A stretch of DNA of 64,000 bases, taken from UBA9300 sp032260385 (lineage in GTDB: Bacteria > Bacteroidota > Bacteroidia > Bacteroidales > VadinHA17). The notes beneath the pieces were generated by a model. That model was given only the letters and a program-made list of their open reading frames with translations. It did no database searches and was not told the origin of the DNA. A program made the position numbers and the translations under genes. The stretch is taken from positions 21,335 through 85,334 of the forward strand of contig JAVVEL010000009.1 of the NCBI GenBank assembly GCA_032260385.1, in the 5' to 3' direction. The first letter of the stretch is position 1. Every line of letters starts with the position of its first letter. Shown here one piece after another: positions 35,709-43,941 of this stretch.

Positions 35709-37676
35709 ATGCAGATCAGGAAAGCCATAACTTATACGATTGCTTTAGTATTTACTCTAAACTTAAATGCCCAGAAACCTGATATCCTCCTTCAGGTTAA
35801 TGACAGGGCAGTAAGTATGGATGAGTTTAAGTGGCTCTATCTTAAAAACAATACCGCAGAGCATTACTCTGGCATAGAGGAATATCTGGACTTATATATC
35901 AATCTCCGGCTAAAAGTTGAAGCAGCTGAAGAGGCAGGTATACATAAGAGACCTTCATTTAAGACTGAACTGGAAGGATACAGAAAACAACTGGCAAAAA
36001 ATTTCCTCACAGATAATGAGTTTAAAGACAGGCTTATCGAAAAGGCCTATGAAAGGTATAAAACGGAAATACATGCCCTTCATATACTTATTAAATGTCC
36101 TGCCGATGTACTCCCTGCCGACACTTTGCAAGCCTATGCAAGAGCCCTTAATATCAGGCAGCGTTTAAGGCTTGGAGAACCTTTTGAATCAGTCGCCAAG
36201 GGGGCCAGTGATGACCCCGGGGTTAATATTAACGGTGGCAACCTGGGATATTTTACGGTTTTTCAGACCCCCCTGCCTTTTGAAAATGCCGTATACTCTA
36301 TGAAACCGGGGGAACTATCCATGCCGGTCAGGACAGCAAGCGGATACCATATAATTAAAGTCCAGGATAAAAGAAAAAACCAGGGAAGGATCAAAGTGGC
36401 TCATATAATGAAGTCGACCCCTCCAGGAAGCACAGAAACAGCGAGGATAAAAGCCAAATATGAGATTGACAGTATATACCGCTTACTCGAAAATGGTGCT
36501 GACTTCAGTGAACTGGCAAGAACTAATTCCGATGACATGATGTCGGCAGCTAACGGAGGTGAACTCCCATGGTTCGGAACCGGGGAAATGATACATGAAT
36601 TCAGTGTGGAAGCTTTCAGACTTTTAAGAGATAATGATTACACCAAACCTGTTAAGACTGTATACGGCTGGCATATTATTAAGAGACTCGATAAGGAAGA
36701 AATGCTGACAGGCACGGAAGCGAGGAAATACCTGGAAAACAGGCTTTCCAATTCCTACCTGATATCAGAAAGTAAAAAATCATTTGCTGAAAAGCTTAAA
36801 AAAGAATATAGCTATAAGCTGAACAGAAATGCACTGGAATGGTTCCATGCCATTGCCGATTCATCTTTCAGATATGGCAGTGAACATAAAACAGCCGGTC
36901 AAATACCTGGAGAAATACTATATTCTTTTGCCTCTGAACAATGCAATATGCAGGAATTTGCCTCCTATATCAGTCAGAATGGTAACCGGGCACCTGACTA
37001 CAACAATGAAGTTTTTATTAATACATTACTCGATCAGAAAGTCTATGAACACCTTCTCGACTATGAGAATTCAATCCTGGAACAGAAATATCCTGAATTT
37101 CGCTTCCTTATGAATGAATTTTATGATGGCATCCTTCTCTTTGAAATATCAGACAGCCTTATCTGGAAAAGGTCAGAAAATGACAGCACCGGGCTGAAGG
37201 AGTATTATAATACAAGGAAGGATGAATTCATGGCTGAACCAGGCGTCCGGGCAAGAATATATGAAATCGATAAGAATGCAGGAAAAAGGAAAACAAGAAG
37301 AATCATCAGAATCATCAGAAGGCACCATAACCGGGACAATTATTACCAGAAAGTAATGGCTGAAGCAGTAACAGGTAAGGATACTCTGGTTAATATTACC
37401 GAAGGAATGTTTGAAAAAGGCGAAAATGTAATCCTTGATAATACCAGGTGGCACAGGGGCTTAAATCAGCAGCAAAATAATAATGGTACAATCCTTGTTG
37501 ATATCCTGGAAGTTGAAAGAGAAAGGTATAAAGACATCGAAGATGTCATGGGGCTTATTATTAATGACTACCAGGAATATCTTGAACAACAATGGTTGAG
37601 GGAATTGAATAAAAGGTACGAAGTATCAATTAACCGGAGCATAATGGAAAAACTTAAATCGGAAACAGGGAAATGA
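35709..37676 (+). CDS. Periplasmic peptidyl-prolyl isomerase with two PpiC domains
   Basis: A 655-residue exported parvulin-type protein. Signal peptide MQIRKAITYTIALVFTLNLNAQ. The SurA-like N-terminal helical part (about 25-110) is followed by two parvulin domains (about 115-220, HALHILIKCPADV; and 228-325, VAHIMKSTPPGS), each with the GGNLGYFT or GGELPWFGTGEM loop. The C-terminal ~320 residues are helical and unassigned. It opens an operon of periplasmic folding factors: the next lipoprotein gene overlaps by 4 bases. Probably aids outer-membrane protein folding. Confidence 0.92.
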   Translation: MQIRKAITYTIALVFTLNLNAQKPDILLQVNDRAVSMDEFKWLYLKNNTAEHYSGIEEYLDLYINLRLKVEAAEEAGIHKRPSFKTELEGYRKQLAKNFLTDNEFKDRLIEKAYERYKTEIHALHILIKCPADVLPADTLQAYARALNIRQRLRLGEPFESVAKGASDDPGVNINGGNLGYFTVFQTPLPFENAVYSMKPGELSMPVRTASGYHIIKVQDKRKNQGRIKVAHIMKSTPPGSTETARIKAKYEIDSIYRLLENGADFSELARTNSDDMMSAANGGELPWFGTGEMIHEFSVEAFRLLRDNDYTKPVKTVYGWHIIKRLDKEEMLTGTEARKYLENRLSNSYLISESKKSFAEKLKKEYSYKLNRNALEWFHAIADSSFRYGSEHKTAGQIPGEILYSFASEQCNMQEFASYISQNGNRAPDYNNEVFINTLLDQKVYEHLLDYENSILEQKYPEFRFLMNEFYDGILLFEISDSLIWKRSENDSTGLKEYYNTRKDEFMAEPGVRARIYEIDKNAGKRKTRRIIRIIRRHHNRDNYYQKVMAEAVTGKDTLVNITEGMFEKGENVILDNTRWHRGLNQQQNNNGTILVDILEVERERYKDIEDVMGLIINDYQEYLEQQWLRELNKRYEVSINRSIMEKLKSETGK

Positions 37677-38527
37677 CAAGGATACTAACATTCAGCAGTC
37701 TGTTACTTTTAATGGCTGCATGCAACAATTATAATAATAATGGTAATCGTGAACTCGTTGCCAAGGTAGGCGACAAATACCTTTTTGCCGACCAGATACC
37801 GGTTAACAAGAATAACGGTTTCAGCGAGGAAGACAGTATCAGTATAGCCCGCAACTATATCGACAGATGGATTAAAAATGAACTCATCCTGAAGAAGGCT
37901 GAAGAAAATCTTTCAGAGGAATACCAGACGGAAATAAACACCAAGCTTGAGGAAACAAGGGCCAATCTCATGATCTACCAGTATGAACAGCAGATGATGT
38001 TACAAAAAATGGATACCAGTGTAACGGAACAGGAAATAATGGATTATTATGAAAATCATTTACAGAATTTCACTCTTCAGAACAATATACTGAAGGCTTT
38101 ATTCCTTAAACTTCCTGTTGAAGCACCAAATATCGACAGGGCAAGAACATGGTTCAGGTCAAATAAACAGAAAGATATTCAGAGCATGGAAAGTTATGCC
38201 TACCAGTTCGCAGAAAAATATGATGATTTCGGAGAAAACTGGATAAGCCTGAATTTCCTGTTAAGGGAACTGCCTGTTGAAATAGAAAATGAGTCATATT
38301 TTCTCAGAAACAATCAGTATTATGAAACAAGTGATTCATCATTTGATTATATGGTAAATATACGTGACTTCAGGCTTAAAGGATCAGTTGCCCCCCTGGA
38401 GTATGTCAGGGATGACATAAGAACCGTTATATTAAACAACAGGAAGATTGATTTCCTCCAGGAAATTGAAACAGGCATCTACAATGAGGGAATAAGGGAT
38501 AATAGTTTTAAGGTTTTTAAGGAATAG
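37673..38527 (+). CDS. Lipoprotein, SurA-like helical protein lacking a visible parvulin core
   Basis: A 284-residue lipoprotein (LLLMAAC, Cys17). It resembles the SurA N- and C-terminal helical domains (AKVGDKYLFADQIP then YIDRWIKNELILKKAEENL) around a middle section that matches a parvulin poorly: YYENHLQNFTLQNNILKALF begins like one but GG-containing loops are missing. It overlaps the upstream PpiC gene (ATGA) and is followed by a hairpin. Likely a chaperone-type partner rather than an active isomerase; that is inference. Confidence 0.8.
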   Translation: MTRILTFSSLLLLMAACNNYNNNGNRELVAKVGDKYLFADQIPVNKNNGFSEEDSISIARNYIDRWIKNELILKKAEENLSEEYQTEINTKLEETRANLMIYQYEQQMMLQKMDTSVTEQEIMDYYENHLQNFTLQNNILKALFLKLPVEAPNIDRARTWFRSNKQKDIQSMESYAYQFAEKYDDFGENWISLNFLLRELPVEIENESYFLRNNQYYETSDSSFDYMVNIRDFRLKGSVAPLEYVRDDIRTVILNNRKIDFLQEIETGIYNEGIRDNSFKVFKE

Positions 38528-38529
38528 AA

Positions 38530-38554
38530 TTGCCTTCGTAAATTCTGAAGGCAA
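38530..38554 (+). terminator. Hairpin between the lipoprotein and SurA-like genes
   Basis: TTGCCTTC and GAAGGCAA form a perfect 8-bp stem with a 9-base loop just after the stop codon, followed by TAAGTAAGTTTT. Probably a terminator or attenuating hairpin within the operon. Confidence 0.6.
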
Positions 38555-38595
38555 TAAGTAAGTTTTAATACAGAGCTAAAAAAAGAATCAAAAAA

Positions 38596-39945
38596 ATGAG
38601 AATATTCAATCGTATATTTATCAGTCTGTTAATCTGTGCTTTAATTAGTGGTAGCGCCTCATCACAGTACCTCATTGATGAGGTATCAGCCATTGTGGGG
38701 AATGAAACAATATTCCTGTCGGATATTGAGAACATGGTTCTACAGCAGGTGACAATGGGTGACAACCGGCCTGAGGAGCTTATACGATGTGAGGTATTTG
38801 AAGACCTCCTCGTACAGCTTTTATTTCTTGACCAGGCAAGGATAGACAGTATTGAGATTTCAGCCGACAATATAACCAGGATGCTTGACGACAGGCTGAA
38901 TGACTTTGTCCTGCGCGCCGGCTCGGAAGAAAACCTCGAGGAATACTTTAAAAAGAGTATGGTTGAGATCAGGAGGGATTTGCGGCCTATGATGGAAAAT
39001 CAACAACTGGCCGGGCAGGTTCAAAATAACCTGGCAGCAGATATAAGCATAACTCCTGAAGAAGTAAAAAGATTCTACGAATCTGTTCCTGCCGACAGCC
39101 TTCCCCTCATGCCAGCCCGCGTTGAAATCAGCATAATACAGATTGACCCTCCAGGTCTTGAGCAAAGCAAGATTCAGACCAGACAACAATTGCTCGATCT
39201 CAGAAGAAGGATTGTTGAGGGAGAAAGTTTCAGGGCTCTGGCAGTTTTGTATTCTGAAGATGAAGCTTCTGCGGCAGCAGGCGGGGAAATAGGCTTCCAG
39301 GTGAAGGCCAATCTTGATAAGGCCTATGCCGATGAAGCATGGAGCCTGAAAAAGAATCAGGTATCAAAGGTGATTGAATCAGAATTCGGATTTCATATCA
39401 TTGAACTTATTGAAAGAAGGGGAGATATGGTAAATACAAGGCACATTCTCATCAGACCGAAAATTTCGCCGGACCAATCAATAGAAGCCAAGAACAGGCT
39501 TGACAGCATTGCTAACCTTATCCGCTCCGACACCTTAAGTTTCCAGGAAGCAGCCTACAGGTTCTCAACACATAAGGACAGCAGGATAAACGGAGGACTC
39601 TATGTAACAGCGGACACAAGGGAAAGCCTGATAGAGATTGACAGGCTGCCCAGGGAAATGTACATGGTTGTAAGGGATATGAAAATAAATGAAATCTCTG
39701 AAGGATTCAGGATGCAGGATGAAAGTGGAAACACCGTTTTCAGGATAATAAAGCTCAACAAGCAGACTGAGCCGCATTTAGCCAATCTGAAAGATGACTA
39801 TAGTTACCTCCAGGAGCTTGCACTGGCAAACAAAAGAGCAGGCATTTACCAGGACTGGATTAAAGAAAAAATGGAAATGACCTATATAAGGATCAGTGAC
39901 AGGTTTAAAACATGTAATTTCAGGAACAAAGGATGGATCAAGTGA
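38596..39945 (+). CDS. SurA-like periplasmic chaperone/peptidyl-prolyl isomerase
   Basis: A 449-residue exported chaperone for outer-membrane proteins. Signal peptide ends ALISGSASSQ. The SurA_N-like domain opens with LIDEVSAIVGNETIFLSDIE, the hallmark of SurA. Two parvulin domains follow: about 175-275 (EISIIQIDPPG; YSEDEASAAAGGEIGFQVK) and 280-385 (TRHILIRPKIS; KDSRINGGLYVT). E. coli SurA is 428 residues, so the length is similar. It overlaps the OstA-like gene by 13 bases, as surA and lptD are neighbours in many Gram-negatives. Confidence 0.93.
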   Translation: MRIFNRIFISLLICALISGSASSQYLIDEVSAIVGNETIFLSDIENMVLQQVTMGDNRPEELIRCEVFEDLLVQLLFLDQARIDSIEISADNITRMLDDRLNDFVLRAGSEENLEEYFKKSMVEIRRDLRPMMENQQLAGQVQNNLAADISITPEEVKRFYESVPADSLPLMPARVEISIIQIDPPGLEQSKIQTRQQLLDLRRRIVEGESFRALAVLYSEDEASAAAGGEIGFQVKANLDKAYADEAWSLKKNQVSKVIESEFGFHIIELIERRGDMVNTRHILIRPKISPDQSIEAKNRLDSIANLIRSDTLSFQEAAYRFSTHKDSRINGGLYVTADTRESLIEIDRLPREMYMVVRDMKINEISEGFRMQDESGNTVFRIIKLNKQTEPHLANLKDDYSYLQELALANKRAGIYQDWIKEKMEMTYIRISDRFKTCNFRNKGWIK

Positions 39946-41450
39946 TAAGACTCACCATACTTATCGCACTATTTATTTTACCGGCCAGTATTTTAAATGC
40001 CCAGGTTACTGAACCGGAAGGTAAAAAGAAGATAGAAATTTTACATGCTGACCTGATGGCCAACCGTGGAGAGATGAGACAGTTGCTTGGTAACGTACGC
40101 TTCAGGCACAAGGAAACCTATATGACCTGTGACAGCGCACACTTCTTTCCCAATAAGAATCTTGTTGAAGCATACAGCAAGGTTCACATTTTTAAGGGTG
40201 ATACACTTCACCTTTACGGGGATTATTTGCTATATGACTCTGAAGCTGAATATGCCTATGTGACTGATTCGGTGCTACTGATAGACAACGAAACAAGCCT
40301 CTACACTGATTATATTGAATACGATATGATTAAAGAAACAGCAACCTACACTACAGGGGGCCGGATAATAAACGAGGATAATGTACTAACGAGCATAATA
40401 GGTATCTACTATACTGAATCTGAAATATTTAACTTCAAGGACAGTGTAAAACTTGTAAACCCAGATTATACAATGTACTCTGACACGCTTCAATACAATA
40501 CCGTCACTGAGGTGGCTTATTTTCTGGGTCCGTCAGAGATAATTGGTGACAGCATCTATGCCAGGTGCAACAGGGGATGGTACGATACCAGGAATGAGTT
40601 GAGCCTTTTGATGGATGATGCCTTTATAGATAATGAGATACAGATAGTTACCGGTGATTCTCTGTATTATGAAACTGATAACGGCTTTGGTACTGCCCAT
40701 TATAACGTAACAATCAGGGATAAGGAAGAGGATATCATTGTCAAGGGTAATAAATCATGGTATTACAGTGAACCTGAAAGATTTATGATAACCGACAGTG
40801 CACAGTTTATCCAGGTAAATGGAGATGACTACCTCTACCTCCATGCTGATACTCTCTGGTCAGTAACCATAGAGGACTCTACGATGAATTATCGCCTGGT
40901 GCGAGCTTTTTACGACTGTCGTATCTACAGTGAAGACTTGCAGGCTAAATGCGACTCATTGTCTTATACATTCCGTGATTCAGTCATCCGCCTTTACAAT
41001 GAACCTGTACTATGGTCCGATGCCAACCAGCTTTTTGCTGATTCCATGGTCTTATATACGAAAAACAAGGAGATGTATAAGATGGAACTATACAATAATG
41101 CCTTCGTGATAGAGGAAGTGGATTCTGTAAGGTTCAATCAGCTCAAGGGCAAAAACCTGACCGGCTATTTCAGGGAAAATGAGTTACACAAGATTGAGAT
41201 AAGAGGTAATTCTGAGAAGATATATTTTGCAGTGGAAGAAGATGAGCTGGTAGGTGTTGACCATTCCACCTGTGTAAATATGGATATATATATAGAAGAG
41301 GGCAAGATCAGTGAGATATATATGCTGGATAATCCTGAAGGCACACTTGATCCACCCCTATATAAAGAAGCATCTTCAAGGCGACTTGAAAATTTTTACT
41401 GGTATAAGGCCATAAGGCCAAAAAACAGGTTTGATATTTTCAGGAGATAA
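39933..41450 (+). CDS. OstA-like protein (LptA/LptD N-terminal fold)
   Basis: A 505-residue exported protein with signal peptide (LTILIALFILPASILNAQ) and many short beta strands of the OstA/LptA jellyroll type: ADLMANRGEMRQLLGNVRFRHKE, split in description across residues 36-58, followed by repeated CDSAHFFPN-, YDSEAEYAYV- and ARCNRGWYDT-like strands. Bacteroidota OstA-like proteins are proposed to take part in lipopolysaccharide transport. It lacks the LptD C-terminal barrel, so a separate lptD is expected elsewhere. Coupled to the SurA-like gene. Confidence 0.88.
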   Translation: MDQVIRLTILIALFILPASILNAQVTEPEGKKKIEILHADLMANRGEMRQLLGNVRFRHKETYMTCDSAHFFPNKNLVEAYSKVHIFKGDTLHLYGDYLLYDSEAEYAYVTDSVLLIDNETSLYTDYIEYDMIKETATYTTGGRIINEDNVLTSIIGIYYTESEIFNFKDSVKLVNPDYTMYSDTLQYNTVTEVAYFLGPSEIIGDSIYARCNRGWYDTRNELSLLMDDAFIDNEIQIVTGDSLYYETDNGFGTAHYNVTIRDKEEDIIVKGNKSWYYSEPERFMITDSAQFIQVNGDDYLYLHADTLWSVTIEDSTMNYRLVRAFYDCRIYSEDLQAKCDSLSYTFRDSVIRLYNEPVLWSDANQLFADSMVLYTKNKEMYKMELYNNAFVIEEVDSVRFNQLKGKNLTGYFRENELHKIEIRGNSEKIYFAVEEDELVGVDHSTCVNMDIYIEEGKISEIYMLDNPEGTLDPPLYKEASSRRLENFYWYKAIRPKNRFDIFRR

Positions 41451-41455
41451 GGAAT

Positions 41456-41677
41456 CTAGTACTCATCTTCATTAAAGAAGAAATCATCCTTACTGGGATA
41501 ATCGGGCCAGATATCTTCAATACTTTCGTAAATATCTCCCTCATCTTCGATTTCCTGCAGGTTCTCTATAACTTCCATAGGAGCCCCGGACCGTATGGCA
41601 TAATCAATCAGTTCATCCTTGGTTGCAGGCCAGGGAGCATCTTCGAGTTTGGATGCTAATTCAAGAGTCCAGTACAT
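41456..41677 (-). CDS. Small acidic DUF2795 protein
   Basis: A 73-residue, strongly acidic protein resembling the DUF2795 family: ELASKLEDAPWPATKDELID near the start, then RSGAPMEVIENLQEIEDEG and WPDYPSKDDFFFNEDEY at the end. Highly conserved in Bacteroidota but of unknown function. The tail is convergent with the OstA-like gene (5 bases between stops). Confidence 0.85.
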   Translation of the reverse strand: MYWTLELASKLEDAPWPATKDELIDYAIRSGAPMEVIENLQEIEDEGDIYESIEDIWPDYPSKDDFFFNEDEY

Positions 41678-41758
41678 TATTCCCTTCTATTTTTTCAATT
41701 TGGGTCTGCAAATAAATACTAAATAATTTAATAAAACAACAGTAAAATCTTATTTTTT

Positions 41759-42301
41759 TCAGGGGATCCATTTACTCTGCTCTATTCCTGATTCATCCGC
41801 TGTTTTACGGGCCAGTACAAAAAGGTAATCAGACAGTCTGTTAAGGTAGCGTGCAACCGCTGTATCGTTCTCATTTTTATCAAGCAGGGAAATAACCAGT
41901 CTTTCAGCCCTCCTGCACACACACCTGCTTATATGTGTATATGAAACGGCCTCATTGCCTCCTGGTAAAATGAGAGATGATAAGACCGGCAGGTTCTCTT
42001 CCATCAGGTCAATTTCCTCTTCAAGAACTTTTATATCTTCGCCGTCCGGAGGCACCATCCTTGAAACATCTGCTCCGGGACCCGCTGAAAGAATTGCAGC
42101 ACCGTGCATAAGTTTATCCTGTATGGAATATAATAATACTGATCTTTCACAATTAACGGGAAGGCCCCGCAGAAGCCCAATCCAGGATATCAGTTCATCC
42201 ACGGTACCGTAAGCATCAATCCTCTCATGGTGTTTCGGCACCCTGCTACCTCCAGCCAATGATGTGGTTCCATCATCACCTGTCCTGGTGTATATTTTCA
42301 T
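41759..42301 (-). CDS. Cob(I)yrinic acid a,c-diamide adenosyltransferase, PduO type
   Basis: It transfers the adenosyl group of ATP to cob(I)alamin, making adenosylcobalamin. 180 residues. The PduO-type motifs TRTGDDGTTSLAGGSRVPK (4-22), HERIDAYGTVDELIS (24-38) and RCVCRRAERLVISL (about 127-140) bind ATP and cobalamin. The start is ATG 42301, two bases after the ABC gene stop; an in-frame TTG two codons earlier was rejected. No cobalamin riboswitch or B12-dependent enzyme is visible nearby; the link to the ABC ATPase is positional only. Confidence 0.93.
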   Translation of the reverse strand: MKIYTRTGDDGTTSLAGGSRVPKHHERIDAYGTVDELISWIGLLRGLPVNCERSVLLYSIQDKLMHGAAILSAGPGADVSRMVPPDGEDIKVLEEEIDLMEENLPVLSSLILPGGNEAVSYTHISRCVCRRAERLVISLLDKNENDTAVARYLNRLSDYLFVLARKTADESGIEQSKWIP

Positions 42302-42303
42302 GA

Positions 42304-42990
42304 TCAATTCTGGATTTCGTCACTGGCCACTTCTCCGTCCATAAGCCGTATTATCCTCTGGGCATTTCTGGCTATGCCTTCTTCGTGGGTGACAAGAATT
42401 ACGGTATTACCATCGCTTTGTATCTTGTCAAGAAGATTCATTATATCGATGGATGTCTTACTGTCGAGGTTACCGGTAGGCTCATCAGCCAGTATTATGG
42501 AGGGCGTGTTAACCATTGCCCTGGCAATGGCTACCCTCTGGCGCTGACCTCCTGAAAGTTCATTGGGTTTGTGTTTCACCCTGTCAGATAAACCAACAGA
42601 GTCCAGTACTTTCATGGCTATTTCCTCTCTCTCATGCCGGGGATAGCCGGCATAAATCAAGGGAAGCATTACATTTTCATGGGCAGTATATCTAGGGAGC
42701 AGATTAAAGGTCTGGAAAACAAAGCCGATTTCCTTATTCCTTATCTCAGCCAGCTGGTTATCCTCCAGCTTACTGACATCAGTGCCGTTGAGCACATACT
42801 GTCCTCTGGTAAGGGTGTCAAGACAACCAAGAATATTCATCAGGGTGGACTTTCCTGAGCCTGAGGGGCCCATAATAGCAACATATTCATTCTTATCTAT
42901 AGACAGGCTTACCGAGCGCAGTGCTCTTACGACCACTGAACCAACCTGATAGTTCTTGACTACATCTTTTATTTCAATTACTTTACTCAT
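42304..42990 (-). CDS. ABC transporter ATP-binding protein, LolD/MacB type
   Basis: A 228-residue ATPase: Walker A GPSGSGKST, Q-loop FVFQTFNLLPRYTAHENV, signature LSGGQRQRVAIARA, and Walker B IILADEPTGNLDS. The pattern (NLLP, HENVMLPL) is that of LolD/MacB/FtsE-like exporters for lipoproteins or antimicrobial compounds. No permease gene is adjacent, so its partner must lie elsewhere; the neighbour is a cobalamin adenosyltransferase. Cytoplasmic face of the inner membrane. Confidence 0.93.
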   Translation of the reverse strand: MSKVIEIKDVVKNYQVGSVVVRALRSVSLSIDKNEYVAIMGPSGSGKSTLMNILGCLDTLTRGQYVLNGTDVSKLEDNQLAEIRNKEIGFVFQTFNLLPRYTAHENVMLPLIYAGYPRHEREEIAMKVLDSVGLSDRVKHKPNELSGGQRQRVAIARAMVNTPSIILADEPTGNLDSKTSIDIMNLLDKIQSDGNTVILVTHEEGIARNAQRIIRLMDGEVASDEIQN

Positions 42991-43064
42991 ACTAAGTGCT
43001 TAAAAAATTATTCGAAATTAATCCTAATATTTCAATATATAAAAATCAAACTCATTAAATAATG

Positions 43065-43853
43065 TTAATATCTTATCACAAAGTCCTGTTTTACCATTCC
43101 CCGGTGGAAAAATACCATTCCCATCTGAAAGATATCTATGCTTACTGACACCTGTGAATCGCTTTTTATTTCATTCCATGCCTCATTCATCTCAAAAGAA
43201 TAATTTATATCATCAAAAATTATAACAGAATCCCGGGTAATAAGTTCTTTCAGGAAGGCAAAATAATTCAATGCTGCTTTTTTCGTATGGTTTCCATCAA
43301 CAAAGACCATTGATGGCCTGAAGTTTATATCCCTGATAATTGGAAGCAGCTCTCCAAAATCACCGGTCATTACATCAATATTTTCCACCTTACACGCGGA
43401 AAAGTTTTTTTTCGCGATTTCTGCCAGATTATTACAGCCCTCCAGGCTTATTATTCTGGAGGAGGGAGCTCCAAGTGCCATATATAAGGCACTAATACCC
43501 ACTGAAGTCCCCATCTCAAGAATATTTTGCCCATCGTAGCAGTATGCAAGGTTGAATAATATCCTGCCATGTCTCTTATGAACAGATGATTTCCGGGATA
43601 TGTCAGAAAGTCTCCTGTCAGCAGAGGGCATATAAGCTGAACCACCTCCCAGGTCATTTACCCTGACACGTATTTTACTCTGCTTCATCAGTTTCTTTAA
43701 ACTAAGAATCACTTCCTGCCTTTCCCGCGGTGTTTCCTTACGAAGAACATTATTTATGAAATCATAGACAAAGGGGCTGTGAATACCATGTCCCTTTCTG
43801 TGTCTTGAACAGGTAAAATACCTTAGAGCAGCCGCCATCCTGTAATAATTCAT
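43065..43853 (-). CDS. Class I SAM-dependent methyltransferase (O-methyltransferase-like)
   Basis: A 262-residue methyltransferase. An N-terminal SRHRKGHGIHSPFVYDFI stretch is typical of a Bacteroidota-specific group. The Rossmann core shows NILEMGTSVGISALYMALG (SAM site), SLEGCNNLAEIAKKN, MVFVDGNHTKKAALNYF and VIIFDDINYS, as in O-methyltransferases. The substrate is unknown. The start is set at ATG 43853; an upstream TTG at 43886 adds a hydrophobic 11-residue leader. A minus-strand TATTTTTG at 43884-43891, 31 bases upstream, supports the shorter form. Confidence 0.87.
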   Translation of the reverse strand: MNYYRMAAALRYFTCSRHRKGHGIHSPFVYDFINNVLRKETPRERQEVILSLKKLMKQSKIRVRVNDLGGGSAYMPSADRRLSDISRKSSVHKRHGRILFNLAYCYDGQNILEMGTSVGISALYMALGAPSSRIISLEGCNNLAEIAKKNFSACKVENIDVMTGDFGELLPIIRDINFRPSMVFVDGNHTKKAALNYFAFLKELITRDSVIIFDDINYSFEMNEAWNEIKSDSQVSVSIDIFQMGMVFFHRGMVKQDFVIRY

Positions 43854-43941
43854 CAGATAGATAAATACTATTGGTGAACAGATCAAAAATAGTTAATTTA
43901 GAATTCGGGTTTTTAATCTTTCCCAACATTATCAACAAATA

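Noticed and set aside
37673..38527. Calling the lipoprotein an active peptidyl-prolyl isomerase
   Set aside because: The parvulin loop motifs seen in its two neighbours are not visible, so only the SurA-like helical resemblance is claimed.
43854..43886. TTG start giving a longer methyltransferase
   Set aside because: It overlaps a TATTTTTG promoter-like element and adds a hydrophobic leader unusual for this cytoplasmic family; ATG 43853 is preferred.
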